Source of the DNA: Rothia nasimurium
Lineage (GTDB): Bacteria; Actinomycetota; Actinomycetes; Actinomycetales; Micrococcaceae
Length of the DNA: 64,000 nt
NCBI RefSeq assembly: GCF_928392795.1
Contig: NZ_CAKMTJ010000002.1
Span: 186,001-250,000, forward strand
Direction: 5' to 3'
Both the position numbers and the translations under genes were made by a program. Under the pieces are notes generated by a model. The model searched no databases. It was given only the letters and a program-made list of their open reading frames with translations, and was not told the origin of the DNA. Within the stretch, counting starts at the first letter, position 1. Every line of letters begins with the position of its first letter. Of the stretch, positions 8,203 to 17,223 are shown in pieces.

Positions 8203-10521
8203 CTAGCTGGGGGCAACCTCGCCGAAGTGGCGAGCGAGGGTACCCTCGTGGGCTTCGCGCAGCTCGTCCAGGTCGATAGCGACCTCACCCTGAATGTCCA
8301 GGGCATTAGAGGCGGCATCGACCACGCCGATGCGAGCGAAGGGGTAGTCGCGGGCGGTGCACATGTCCTTGAAGCGAACCTCCTCGGAGCGGGGCACAGA
8401 TACAACCACGCGGCCCAGGGACTCAGAGAAGAGCAGGGTGAAGAGGTCGATACCGTCGCGCTCAGCAACCTCACCCAGGCCAACGCGGGCACCGACGCCA
8501 AAGCGTAGGCAGCCCTCAACCAGGGCAGCAGCCAGGCCGCCGGCAGAGACGTCGTGGGCAGCATCAATCATGCCGTCACGGCTCATGTTTACCAGCATGT
8601 CGCCCAGCAGCTTCTCAGCAGCCAGGTCAACCTTGGGGGGCAGACCGCCCAGGTGGCCCTTGAAACGGGCCCACTCGGAGCCGTCCAGCTCGTCGCGGGT
8701 AGTGCCCAGCAGGTAGAGGGCCTGGCCGTCATGCTCAGGAGCCCAACCGGAGGGGGTGCGGCGGGTGACGTCGTCCATCACGCCCATCATGGCAACCACG
8801 GGGGTGGGGTTAATGGCCTTGCCGCCGGTCTGGTTGTAGAGGGAGACGTTACCGCCGGTCACGGGTACGCCCAGTTCCATACAGCCGTCGGCGATACCGC
8901 GCACGGCCTCAGCGAACTGCCACATGATGTCCGGATCCTCGGGGGAACCGAAGTTCAGGCAGTCAGAGACAGCCACGGGGCGGGCGCCCACGGTAGCTAC
9001 GTTGCGGTAGGCCTCAGCCAGGGACGCCTTCGCACCCTCGTAGGGGTCGAGCTTGGTGAAGCGGGGGTTAGAGTCGGTTGCCAGGGCAACACCCAGGCCG
9101 GTCTCTTCGTCCACGCGGATCACGCCGGAGTCATCGGGCATGGACAGGGCGGTGTTGCCCTGAACGTAGCGGTCGTACTGGTTAGTAATCCAGGACTTGG
9201 AGCACATATTGGGGGCAGCCATAAACGCCTTGATAGCCTCGCCCAGCTCAGCGCCGGTGGGGCGGGCATCGTCCGCCTCTGAGCCGGTGAACTTGTCGGC
9301 CTGCAGGGCGTCCTGCCACTCGGGGCGGGCGTAAGGACGCTCGTAGGTGGGGCCGTCGTGAGCGACGGTCTTGGGGTCCACATCGACGATAATCTCGCCC
9401 TGCCATTCGATGGTCAGGCGGCCGGAGCCGGTAACCTCACCCAGAATGGAGTACTCGACGTCCCACTTCTTCATGATGTCTTCGAAGCGGCTCAGGTTCT
9501 CGGGGGTCACAACCGCCATCATGCGCTCCTGGGACTCAGACATGAGAATCTCGCCCGGGGTCAGGGTGGGGTCGCGCAGCAGAACCTTGGTCAGGTCAAC
9601 GTGCATACCGCCGTCGCCGTTGGAGGCCAGCTCGGAGGTGGCGCAGGAGATACCTGCGGCGCCGAGGTCCTGGATACCCTCAACGATGGAGTTCTTAAAG
9701 AGCTCCAGGCAGCACTCAATCAGTACCTTCTCAGCGAAGGGGTCGCCCACCTGCACGGCAGGACGCTTGGAGGGCTTGGTGTCGTCGAAGGACTCTGAGG
9801 CCAGAACCGAGGCGCCGCCAATGCCGTCGCCACCGGTGCGGGCACCAAAGAGGATCACCTTGTTGCCGGTACCTGAGGCGTTAGCGGTACGGATGTCCTC
9901 GTGGCGCATGATGCCCACAGCCAGGGCGTTGACCAGGGGGTTTGCCTGGTAGCACTCGTCGAACTCGACCTCGCCGCCGATGTTGGGCAGGCCCAGGGAG
10001 TTGCCGTAGCCGCCCACACCGGAGACAACGCCGGGCAGGACGCGGGCGGTGTCGGGGTGGTCAATGGCACCGAAACGCAGGGGGTCCATGACGGCCACGG
10101 GGCGGGCACCCATAGAGATAATGTCGCGCACGATACCGCCCACGCCGGTCGCTGCACCCTGGTAGGGCTCAACGTAGGAGGGGTGGTTGTGGGACTCAAT
10201 CTTAAAGGTCACAGCCCAGCCGTTGCCAATGTTGGTCACACCGGCGTTCTCGCCGATGCCGACCATGAGGTCCTTCTTCATCTCGTCGGTGACCTTAGCG
10301 CCGAACTGCTTGAGGTGCACCTTGGAAGACTTGTAGGAGCAGTGCTCTGACCACATGACCGAGTACATGGCCAGCTCGGCTGCGGTGGGGCGGCGGCCGA
10401 GAATCTTCTTGATGTCCTCGAACTCGTTCTCCTTCAGACCCAGCTCAGCCCAGGGCAGCTCGGTCTCGGGGGTGGCAGCGGCGTGCTCAACGGTGTCGAG
10501 ATTAAACTTCTTGTCGCTCAA
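8203..10521 (-). CDS. purL: Phosphoribosylformylglycinamidine synthase subunit PurL
   Basis: 772-aa small-type PurL that converts FGAR to FGAM using ATP and ammonia delivered by PurQ, in de novo purine synthesis. Visible landmarks are [35 protein letters not shown] at the N-terminus (EHCSYK), [19 protein letters not shown] and two AIRS-like halves. The start codon is TTG at 10521 with AAGGA about nine bases upstream, the reason for choosing it. It follows purQ by 25 bases in a purS-purQ-purL operon, the normal arrangement when PurL is the short form. Confidence 0.97.
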   Translation of the reverse strand: MSDKKFNLDTVEHAAATPETELPWAELGLKENEFEDIKKILGRRPTAAELAMYSVMWSEHCSYKSSKVHLKQFGAKVTDEMKKDLMVGIGENAGVTNIGNGWAVTFKIESHNHPSYVEPYQGAATGVGGIVRDIISMGARPVAVMDPLRFGAIDHPDTARVLPGVVSGVGGYGNSLGLPNIGGEVEFDECYQANPLVNALAVGIMRHEDIRTANASGTGNKVILFGARTGGDGIGGASVLASESFDDTKPSKRPAVQVGDPFAEKVLIECCLELFKNSIVEGIQDLGAAGISCATSELASNGDGGMHVDLTKVLLRDPTLTPGEILMSESQERMMAVVTPENLSRFEDIMKKWDVEYSILGEVTGSGRLTIEWQGEIIVDVDPKTVAHDGPTYERPYARPEWQDALQADKFTGSEADDARPTGAELGEAIKAFMAAPNMCSKSWITNQYDRYVQGNTALSMPDDSGVIRVDEETGLGVALATDSNPRFTKLDPYEGAKASLAEAYRNVATVGARPVAVSDCLNFGSPEDPDIMWQFAEAVRGIADGCMELGVPVTGGNVSLYNQTGGKAINPTPVVAMMGVMDDVTRRTPSGWAPEHDGQALYLLGTTRDELDGSEWARFKGHLGGLPPKVDLAAEKLLGDMLVNMSRDGMIDAAHDVSAGGLAAALVEGCLRFGVGARVGLGEVAERDGIDLFTLLFSESLGRVVVSVPRSEEVRFKDMCTARDYPFARIGVVDAASNALDIQGEVAIDLDELREAHEGTLARHFGEVAPS

Positions 10522-10546
10522 AATTCTTGTTCCTTATGCGAGGCGT

Positions 10547-11356
10547 TTAGGCCGAAACCAGCTGGTTGAGTACGGAGGTGAAGACGCCCAGGCCGTCCGC
10601 GCCGCCGCGCAGACCCACGGTGCCAAAACCTGAGGACGAGGGGCCGAAGCCGGGCTCGACCGCGTGCTCGGGGTGGGGCATGAGGCCCACGACGTTACCG
10701 CGCTCGTTGGCGATGCCGGCGATGTCGTTGCGGGAGCCGTTGGGGTTAACGTCCACGTAGCGGAACACCACGCGTCCTTCAGCTTCAAGCGCCTCAAGGG
10801 TCTTGGCGTCGGCGACGTACTGGCCGTCCTGGTTCTTGAGGGGAACCACGATGTTCTGGCCCGCTTCGAAGTCGCCGGTCCAGGCAGTCTGGTTGGTCTC
10901 AACGCGCAGGGTCTGATCGCGGCAGATGAACTTGCGGTGATCGTTCTTAATCATGGAGCCGGGCAGCAGGTGGGTTTCGGTCAGGATCTGGAAACCGTTG
11001 CAGATGCCGAGCACCGGCAGGGGAGCGGAGCCGGAGGTGCCAGCGGCGCTAGCTGCCTCAACGACCTTGCTCATGACCGGGGCCTTCGCTGCGATAGCGC
11101 CTGCACGCAGATAGTCACCATACGAAAAACCGCCGGGCACAATCACAGCGTCTACATCGTGTAGAGCTGCTTCATCGTGCCACAGCGGTACGGGGGTGCC
11201 ACCAGCTAGACGGACGGCGCGGGAGGCATCGCGGTCGTCCAGGGTGCCGGGGAAGGTGATGACGCCAACGCGCACATCGGCCAGGGCGGCATCGGGAGTG
11301 TTCTGAGAGAAGTCGCCCACCAGGGGGACTTCGGTTGCTGCGAGGGATTCTGCCAC
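10547..11356 (-). CDS. purQ: Phosphoribosylformylglycinamidine synthase glutaminase PurQ
   Basis: 269-aa class I glutamine amidotransferase that feeds ammonia to PurL. The nucleophile Cys is in [11 protein letters not shown] and a C-terminal MPHPEHAVE holds the catalytic His and Glu. The core begins at [10 protein letters not shown], preceded by about 27 extra residues ([18 protein letters not shown]...) compared with typical PurQ of about 220-230 aa. The GTG start is supported by GGAGG inside the last codons of purS, ten bases upstream, so translation is probably coupled. Confidence 0.95.
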   Translation of the reverse strand: MAESLAATEVPLVGDFSQNTPDAALADVRVGVITFPGTLDDRDASRAVRLAGGTPVPLWHDEAALHDVDAVIVPGGFSYGDYLRAGAIAAKAPVMSKVVEAASAAGTSGSAPLPVLGICNGFQILTETHLLPGSMIKNDHRKFICRDQTLRVETNQTAWTGDFEAGQNIVVPLKNQDGQYVADAKTLEALEAEGRVVFRYVDVNPNGSRNDIAGIANERGNVVGLMPHPEHAVEPGFGPSSSGFGTVGLRGGADGLGVFTSVLNQLVSA

Positions 11357-11361
11357 GTCTT

Positions 11362-11613
11362 TTAGTCCTCCAGAGCTTCGACGTTGACGACGTCTTCAAT
11401 CACGGGGTTAGACAGCAGCTCTTCAGCTGCCTGGCGGGCCTGCGCGAGCAGTTCTTCGGTGACTTCACCATCAACGGTCAGTTCAAAACGCTTACCCTGA
11501 CGAACATCGGTGAAGTTGTTCAGACCGATACGGGGAAGCTCGTGAGCGATAGCCTTGCCCTGGGGGTCGAGGATTTCGGGCTTGAGCATAACGTCAACAA
11601 CAATACGGGCCAT
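11362..11613 (-). CDS. purS: Phosphoribosylformylglycinamidine synthase subunit PurS
   Basis: 83-aa protein that bridges PurL and PurQ in the three-subunit FGAM synthase. [22 protein letters not shown] is characteristic, and [18 protein letters not shown] matches the conserved centre. It is the first gene of purSQL, with AAGGAGT before the ATG. Its final codons double as the ribosome-binding site of purQ, five bases ahead of that start. Confidence 0.95.
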   Translation of the reverse strand: MARIVVDVMLKPEILDPQGKAIAHELPRIGLNNFTDVRQGKRFELTVDGEVTEELLAQARQAAEELLSNPVIEDVVNVEALED

Positions 11614-11816
11614 GAATGGGCACTCCTTGGGTGCTGGAATCTATATAGAGCCGGGTCTCATTTTACCGGTTTGTGGGGGCTTGTGCCCCAAAGTGAGACG
11701 GCGGGGCGCGGGGGTTTTCTGGGGCTGCGTGAGGGGAAAGAAATATCTTGCGATTTCCACCCTGTCTGGCAATAACCATTAAATTTTTGAGAAAAGCCTA
11801 GAGGTAGGACATCCTA

Positions 11817-11838
11817 TGTTGTACGCTGATTGACAACA
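11817..11838. promoter_or_regulatory. Dyad TGTTGT-N10-ACAACA upstream of the sialidase
   Basis: A perfect 6-bp-arm inverted repeat about 70 bases before the sialidase GTG start. Its position in the 290-bp intergenic region fits an operator for sugar-responsive control, for example by a GntR-type regulator. No regulator gene is adjacent. The rest of 11614-11904 shows no gene. Confidence 0.35.
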
Positions 11839-11904
11839 CCTATGGTGTGCATCACTTATGCGGTGGTGCGCTACTCATTACTACGCTTCTGCATAGGAGA
11901 TTCC

Positions 11905-14832
11905 GTGCGTAAAAAAATTACTCCTTTTCTTGCGGTTCCGACGCTCGCAGCCACCTCACTTGTAGGCATTCTGCCTGCGCAGGCTATACCTGCGCCTGTC
12001 CTGGGCCCCACCGGCGGCCCCGGGCAGTATGCGGAGCAGAACATCGCGGGGCAACTGTTCGGGGACTCCTCGAATTACCGTATCCCCGCCTTTGCTGACC
12101 TAGGTGACGGGGTCGTCCTTGCAGCCTGGGACGGGCGCCCTTTCAACGCCGCTGACTCACCCAACCCCAACTCCATCGTCATGCGTCGCTCAACCGACTA
12201 TGGGCAGACCTGGTCTGATATCTACTATATTGCTCAAGGGCAACTAGCCCAGCCCGGGGTGCAGAAATACGGCTACTCTGATCCATCTTTCGTCGTTGAT
12301 AGCGAAACCGGCAAGGTATTCGCCTTCTTTGTCTACTCGAAAGACCAGGGCTTCCAGGGCAGCGAATACGGTAACGACATTGAAAACGACCGGAATATTA
12401 TCGGTGCGGTCGTCACCGAATCAACCGATGGTGGTCTTACCTGGAGCGAACCTCGCGACATCACCCCTGTCGTTAAGCCTGGAACGAGCAAGACCAACCC
12501 CCAGCCCGGAGACGTCAAAAGCACCTTCGCAACCTCGGGTGAGGGAATCCAGCTCAAATATGGTGAGCACGCCGGACGCCTAGTCCAGCAGTTTGCGGGT
12601 AAGGTCAGGACGGAAACCGGGCAAGAGGTCATCAAAGCCTATTCTGTTTACTCCGATGATCACGGCCAAACCTGGCACCGAGGCGACTACGTAGGTGCCG
12701 CTATGGATGAAAATAAGACCGTTGAACTTTCGGACGGACGTCTTTTACTCAACTCCCGCGATAGCGCTAACTCCGGCTACCGCAAGGTCGCTATCAGTGA
12801 GGACGGCGGCCAAACCTGGGGCCCGGTAACCCTCGATACCGAGCTACCTGACCCCACCAACAATGCCTCAATATTCCGCATGTACCCTAATGCTCCGCAA
12901 GGGAGCGATGAGGCTAAAAAACTAATCTTTACTAACTCCAACAACAACGCCAACCATAACCGCGTTAACCTCTCTGCCAGAGTCTCCTGTGACAACGGTG
13001 AAACCTGGCCCGGCCTGCGCCAAATCAACCCCGGCTTCTCTGCTTACTCATCGGGCACTGCCCTCTCTAACGGAAAATTCGGTGTGCTCTACGAAGCTAG
13101 CTACGCCACCGATATACGCTTCGGTACCTTTGACGAAGAGTGGCTCAACGTGGTGTGTGCGCCTCTGAGCGCCCAGCCTGTAAATGTTACGGCGGGGCAA
13201 AGCGTTGATGTTCCTGTTACTATCACCAACCAGGAATCCACCCCTATTAGCGGGCGAATTACCCTGGCAGATACCGGTTACTTCAGCGGTGGCCAGACCG
13301 AAGAAATCACCCTCCAGCCCGGGGAAACCCAAACTGTTAACGTCCGCCTCAGCGCTGCAACAAGCGCCCGTACCGGCAATGTCGATGCTGTGTTTACAGC
13401 TACCGACGGCAAGCAGTCCCGTTTTACGTTCAGGGCTACGGTTGAAGGCACAAGCACAGTTTTCGGGGCCCAGATTCATTCCGCTTCGGCAGCTACCCGT
13501 GATATTACAACTCAGCCCTACTCCGTAGGAGAGAAAATACGCTACACCTTCTCCGTCACTAATACATCGGACGAAACCGTAGCTGTAGTGCCTACCACCG
13601 GAAACCTCGATACCGGCTTCTTCATCACCGGAACCCCGAACTGCCGTTATAGTCGGCTGGCCGCTGGCACCTCTTACACCTGCACTACCGCTGAACACAC
13701 CGTGACCCAAGAAGATATAGACCGTGGCTACTTCGTGCCCACAATGAGCTTTAGCGTCACCTCCGTTGCAGATAGCTCTCGGACGGTCAGCATGAGCCAC
13801 ACCGGTGCGCCTGTGAAAGTCCGTGATGTTGACCTGACCCCAACTCTGACGGTTGCAGGTGAGGCTACTAGCCAGCCTAAGGAAGAGTATGTGGAAGGTG
13901 ATCTCATCAACTACAGCTTCACCGTCGCAAATACTTCGCCCTTTACTGTGACCTCGACTCCCACAGCTGGCAACTTTGAGCGCGGTTTCTTCACCGACGG
14001 CATCCCTAACTGCCGTTGGCGCAGCCTGGCAGCGGGGGCGTCCTACACCTGCACTTCAGCCCAGCACACCCTTACTGCTGAAGATCTTGAACGGGGCTAC
14101 TTCGAACCCCGGGCCACCTTTACTGCCACAAGTTCCTTGGACGGTAGCGAACGGGAATACGTGTTCGTGGGGGAACGTATCAACCTCCCAGTGGCTTCAG
14201 CACCTGAGCCCAGCCCCGAGCCAACCCCGGCCCCGAGTGAAGAACCTGCACCAGAGCCCACGCCTGCACCGGAGCCTGAACCCAGCGAAGAGCCTGAAGT
14301 CGCTGATATCGTCTTTACCGACGTTAAGCCGGGCCACGCCAACTATGAGGCAATCCAGTGGGCTGCTAAAAATGGTATTATCCAGGCCTCCGCAGGTGGA
14401 TCCTACCAGCCTCGCGCTAACGTAAAACGAGGCGAGCTGGCGTCCTACTTGTTCAGGCTTGAAGCCCCGGAAAACTACGTCGCTCCTCGAGTATCTCCCT
14501 TCAAGGATGTACCTGTAAGCCATAAGTACTACCGCGAAATTGCGTGGGCCAGTGAAAGGGGACTCATGCCGGGATCTGCGACGGGTACCTTCCGTCCGTC
14601 CAGCAACGCTGAGCGGGAAGACCTCGCGATTGCTCTCTTCAATCTTGTAGGCCCTAGCGACTATGTTGCGCCTGCACAGTCTCCCTACAAGGATGTTCTG
14701 ACTCGCCGGTCTTCTTACCGAGAAATCGCCTGGCTAGCTGAGCAAAGCGGCGGTGCAGAAAAGACTTTCCGCCCTAATGCGCCCTTGAGGCGGGATGCGG
14801 CTGCTGCTTTCCTGTATGCAGGCGTCCGCTAA
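11905..14832 (+). CDS. Secreted sialidase (GH33) with C-terminal SLH domains
   Basis: About 975 aa. GTG 11905 is chosen because AGGAGA lies six bases upstream and the first residues then form a signal peptide (VRKKITPFLAVP ... PAQA). The catalytic six-bladed propeller shows YRIPA near the N-terminus and Asp-boxes (STDYGQTW, STDGGLTW, SDDHGQTW, SEDGGQTW, CDNGETW). It should release terminal sialic acid from host glycans outside the cell. After it come a NEW3-like beta domain (VTAGQSVDVPVTITN), two tandem related beta domains (each with PNCR....AG.SYTCT), a Pro/Glu/Ser linker and three SLH modules (FTDV..., PFKDV..., PYKDV...) for non-covalent wall attachment. No sialic-acid uptake genes are nearby. 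Confidence 0.93.
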   Translation: MRKKITPFLAVPTLAATSLVGILPAQAIPAPVLGPTGGPGQYAEQNIAGQLFGDSSNYRIPAFADLGDGVVLAAWDGRPFNAADSPNPNSIVMRRSTDYGQTWSDIYYIAQGQLAQPGVQKYGYSDPSFVVDSETGKVFAFFVYSKDQGFQGSEYGNDIENDRNIIGAVVTESTDGGLTWSEPRDITPVVKPGTSKTNPQPGDVKSTFATSGEGIQLKYGEHAGRLVQQFAGKVRTETGQEVIKAYSVYSDDHGQTWHRGDYVGAAMDENKTVELSDGRLLLNSRDSANSGYRKVAISEDGGQTWGPVTLDTELPDPTNNASIFRMYPNAPQGSDEAKKLIFTNSNNNANHNRVNLSARVSCDNGETWPGLRQINPGFSAYSSGTALSNGKFGVLYEASYATDIRFGTFDEEWLNVVCAPLSAQPVNVTAGQSVDVPVTITNQESTPISGRITLADTGYFSGGQTEEITLQPGETQTVNVRLSAATSARTGNVDAVFTATDGKQSRFTFRATVEGTSTVFGAQIHSASAATRDITTQPYSVGEKIRYTFSVTNTSDETVAVVPTTGNLDTGFFITGTPNCRYSRLAAGTSYTCTTAEHTVTQEDIDRGYFVPTMSFSVTSVADSSRTVSMSHTGAPVKVRDVDLTPTLTVAGEATSQPKEEYVEGDLINYSFTVANTSPFTVTSTPTAGNFERGFFTDGIPNCRWRSLAAGASYTCTSAQHTLTAEDLERGYFEPRATFTATSSLDGSEREYVFVGERINLPVASAPEPSPEPTPAPSEEPAPEPTPAPEPEPSEEPEVADIVFTDVKPGHANYEAIQWAAKNGIIQASAGGSYQPRANVKRGELASYLFRLEAPENYVAPRVSPFKDVPVSHKYYREIAWASERGLMPGSATGTFRPSSNAEREDLAIALFNLVGPSDYVAPAQSPYKDVLTRRSSYREIAWLAEQSGGAEKTFRPNAPLRRDAAAAFLYAGVR

Positions 14833-14860
14833 AAACCTCAAATAAAGGTTTCTGTTGACT

Positions 14861-14899
14861 CTGCGCCCCGCCCGTATTTGGGCGGGGCGCAGGGCTTTT
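14861..14899 (+). terminator. Terminator of the sialidase gene
   Basis: Perfect 13-bp GC-rich stem (CTGCGCCCCGCCC / GGGCGGGGCGCAG) with a 6-base loop, followed by GGCTTTT. It sits 28 bases after the stop codon. Confidence 0.85.
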
Positions 14900-14919
14900 C
14901 TGCGGCGTCCGGTCGTGAC

Positions 14920-14984
14920 GAGCGTGCGTTATATCGTTGAGCGTGCACCCGATAACCGCACGCTCGGCGATATGGTGCACGCTC
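14920..14984. repeat. Cluster of four GAGCGTGC words in alternative inverted arrangements
   Basis: GAGCGTGC occurs at 14920 and 14939 and its complement GCACGCTC at 14958 and 14977, so spacing is 19 bases each time. GAGCGTGCACC (14939-14949) and GGTGCACGCTC (14974-14984) form an 11-bp perfect stem. The first and third copies with their flanking TTATATCG/CGATAA form a competing one. It lies between the sialidase terminator and the end of the TetR gene. Confidence 0.65.
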
Positions 14985-14999
14985 GATGCGGGTAGGGCG

Positions 15000-15566
15000 C
15001 TAGTGGAGGAGCGCCTGCGCCGCCTGCAGGTTGGCTAGGGCGAGGGTTTTGTTGGTTCGGGCAAGGGCCAGGGCTGAGATGGTGAGGGCAACCAGGGCGC
15101 GGGCTTGGCCGTCCGCTTCGGCCTCGGTGAGGTGCGGACGCGCCCTGCCCAGCCCCGCGCGGAAGGCGGCAAACAGCTCGTCGTAGTAGCCGCTGATGGC
15201 TGCGCTGACCACTGGGTCGGTGCCCACCGGGGCGTTAGCTGCCGCTATGAGCAGGCAGCCGGGGTGGCTATCGGCAGAGCTAATAGAGCTGGTCAGGGTT
15301 GCAAAGTAGTCGTTGAGGGCATCGGGCTTCGCATCTTCGCGGGTGATGCGGGCAAGGAGCGGGCGGACGCTTTCTGCCAGGTAGTTCTCTACCGCTTCGT
15401 CAAAAAGCCCCTTTTTCGACTCGAAGGCGTGGTAGAGACTGGAGCGCTTGAGGCCGGTTGCCTGTTCAAGGTCGGGGATTGAGGTTGCCTCGTAGCCCCG
15501 ATCCCAAAAGACGCCGCGGGCTGCCCTGACGGCGTCCGCTCGGTCGAAGGTTGCTGCGCGCCCCAT
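15000..15566 (-). CDS. TetR/AcrR-family transcriptional regulator
   Basis: 188 aa. The N-terminal helix-turn-helix is clear: DAVRAARGVFWDRGYEATSIPDLEQATGLKRSSLYHAFESKKGLFDEAV. The C-terminal ligand-binding domain (RPLLARITRED..., PVGTDPVVSAAISGYYDELFAAF) fits the subgroup that controls quinone or electrophile responses, but the ligand cannot be read from sequence. It is divergent from the DUF1304-oxidoreductase pair, and a near-perfect 20-bp palindrome lies between them, so it most likely represses both itself and that pair. Confidence 0.92.
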   Translation of the reverse strand: MGRAATFDRADAVRAARGVFWDRGYEATSIPDLEQATGLKRSSLYHAFESKKGLFDEAVENYLAESVRPLLARITREDAKPDALNDYFATLTSSISSADSHPGCLLIAAANAPVGTDPVVSAAISGYYDELFAAFRAGLGRARPHLTEAEADGQARALVALTISALALARTNKTLALANLQAAQALLH

Positions 15567-15607
15567 GGTGTGCCTCGTTTCATAGCTAACAAAATTGTGT
15601 ACTGACC

Positions 15608-15627
15608 ATTCTAGTATATATTGGAAT
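15608..15627. promoter_or_regulatory. Candidate TetR operator
   Basis: A 20-bp near-palindrome with arms ATTCTA and TGGAAT around an alternating AT core, in the divergent promoter between the TetR gene and DUF1304. It overlaps plausible -10 sequences. Confidence 0.5.
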
Positions 15628-15660
15628 AAGCGTTACAAAAACCTATGAAAGGATTTTCCC

Positions 15661-16044
15661 ATGACCGTCGCCGGTATCATCGCCCTACTGCTCGCCGTTG
15701 CCCTGCACGTTTTTATCTTCTACCTCGAATCCTTCGCCTGGACCACCCGAGCCCTGCCCGTCTTCGGCATGAGCCGTGAATCAGCCGAACAGACCAAGGA
15801 AATGGCCTACAACCAGGGCTTCTACAACCTCTTCCTGGCAATCATCGCCGCCGCCGGTGCCGTGGCCCACTTCGCCGGTGCCCCCGCCGTGGGCCTGGCC
15901 CTCATGCTCGCCGGTACCGGGTCAATGCTGGCCGCCGCAGCCGTCCTCTTCATCACCTCACCCGACAAGCGCCCCGCCGCCATCAAGCAGGGTGCCTTCC
16001 CGCTGCTCGCCGTCCTTCTGCTCGCTCTGGGCGCAGCCCTTTAA
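15661..16044 (+). CDS. DUF1304 small membrane protein
   Basis: 127-aa protein with four hydrophobic helices. The family pattern is clear: HVFIFYLESFAW at the start and NQGFYNLFLAIIA in the middle. Biochemical function is not known for the family. AAAGGA lies upstream of the ATG. It is 54 bases ahead of a NADP-dependent oxidoreductase and divergent from a TetR regulator, so the three probably form one stress-responsive cassette. Confidence 0.88.
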   Translation: MTVAGIIALLLAVALHVFIFYLESFAWTTRALPVFGMSRESAEQTKEMAYNQGFYNLFLAIIAAAGAVAHFAGAPAVGLALMLAGTGSMLAAAAVLFITSPDKRPAAIKQGAFPLLAVLLLALGAAL

Positions 16045-16098
16045 CAAAAGCCCCCGATGGGCGTAGAACTGGTTAAACAGCTTTCGAAAGGAAAAATC

Positions 16099-17106
16099 AT
16101 GATACAAGCACGTGAAATCCGCCTTGCCTCCCGCCCCAGCGGATGGCCCACCTCCGACAACTTTGAATTTGCCACCGTTACCCTGCCTGAGCTCGCCGAT
16201 GGCCAGGTTCGCGTTAAAAACGAGTTCATCTCGGTTGACCCCTACATGCGCGGGCGCATGAACGACGCCAAGAGCTATGTAGCCCCCTATGGCCTGGGGG
16301 AACGCATCACCGGCGGGGCCGTCGGACGCGTTGTCGAATCGCACGATGAAAGCCTGCCCGTAGGCACCCTCGTATCGCACCAGCAGGGCTGGGCAGACTA
16401 CGCCCAGGGCGCCGCTCGCGAGTTTACCGCCCTGCCGGAACTACCTGCCGGGGTGCCGTCCTCGCTCTACCTGGGCATGCTGGGCATGACGGCAATGACC
16501 GCCTACGCAGGCCTGACCCGCATTGCCCACCTGAAAGAAGGCGACGTCGTGTTCGTCTCTGGCGCAGCGGGCGCCGTGGGCACCGCCGTCGGGCAGATCG
16601 CTCGCCTGCTCGGTGCCTCCCGCGTTGTCGGCAGCGCTGGCTCGGCTGAGAAAGTTGAGCTGCTGACCAGCAAATACGGCTACGACGCCGCCCTCAATTA
16701 CAAGGACGCCCCCGTGCGGCAGACCCTGCCCGAGCTGGTTCCAGATGGCGTAGACGTCTACTTCGACAACGTCGGCGGCGACCACCTCGAAGCCGCTCTC
16801 GATGTGATGAACCGCGGCGGCCGACTGGCGCTCTGCGGCGCGATCTCTGCCTACAACACCGGCGAAACAACCCCCGGCCCCGACAACATGACCAACATGG
16901 TCAAGCAGGGCCTGACCATGCAGGGCTTCACCCTGGGGGAGTACCTGGACGTCGCCCCCGAGTTCCGCGAAAAGATGGGCTGCTGGTTTGCCGAGGGCAA
17001 GATCGCCTATGACGAGACCGTCTACGAGGGGCTCGACTCCACCATCGAAGCCTTCATCGCCATGATGCAGGGCGCGAACACCGGCAAGATGGTGGTCAAG
17101 CTCTAG
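16099..17106 (+). CDS. NADP-dependent medium-chain oxidoreductase (CurA/leukotriene dehydrogenase-like)
   Basis: 335 aa from ATG 16099, preferred over an ATG at 16057 because AAAGGA sits upstream and the family starts with IQAREIRLASRPSGWP. The protein has RVKNEFISVDPYMRGRM, the nucleotide-binding loop VSGAAGAVGTAVGQIA and FDNVGGDHLEAALDVMN, typical of zinc-free MDR enzymes that reduce C=C bonds of enones and aldehydes with NADPH. It should act in the cytosol on reactive electrophiles. It sits downstream of DUF1304 and ends at a large bidirectional hairpin. Confidence 0.9.
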   Translation: MIQAREIRLASRPSGWPTSDNFEFATVTLPELADGQVRVKNEFISVDPYMRGRMNDAKSYVAPYGLGERITGGAVGRVVESHDESLPVGTLVSHQQGWADYAQGAAREFTALPELPAGVPSSLYLGMLGMTAMTAYAGLTRIAHLKEGDVVFVSGAAGAVGTAVGQIARLLGASRVVGSAGSAEKVELLTSKYGYDAALNYKDAPVRQTLPELVPDGVDVYFDNVGGDHLEAALDVMNRGGRLALCGAISAYNTGETTPGPDNMTNMVKQGLTMQGFTLGEYLDVAPEFREKMGCWFAEGKIAYDETVYEGLDSTIEAFIAMMQGANTGKMVVKL

Positions 17107-17130
17107 GCTCCGGCAAGCTGAATAGGCTGA

Positions 17131-17197
17131 AAGGGGACCGCAAAACCTAAAAGGGACCGCATACTACGCGGTCCCTTTTAAGTTTTGCGGTCCCCTT
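17131..17197. terminator. Long bidirectional terminator
   Basis: A 16-bp outer stem (17131-17146 with 17182-17197) and a 12-bp inner stem (17149-17160 with 17168-17179) are separated by one CT/AA mismatch. Both flanks are T- or A-rich, so it can stop the oxidoreductase transcript and the convergent protease transcript. Confidence 0.9.
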
Positions 17198-17223
17198 GGG
17201 TGTGGGAGGGAGAAAAAACGTGA

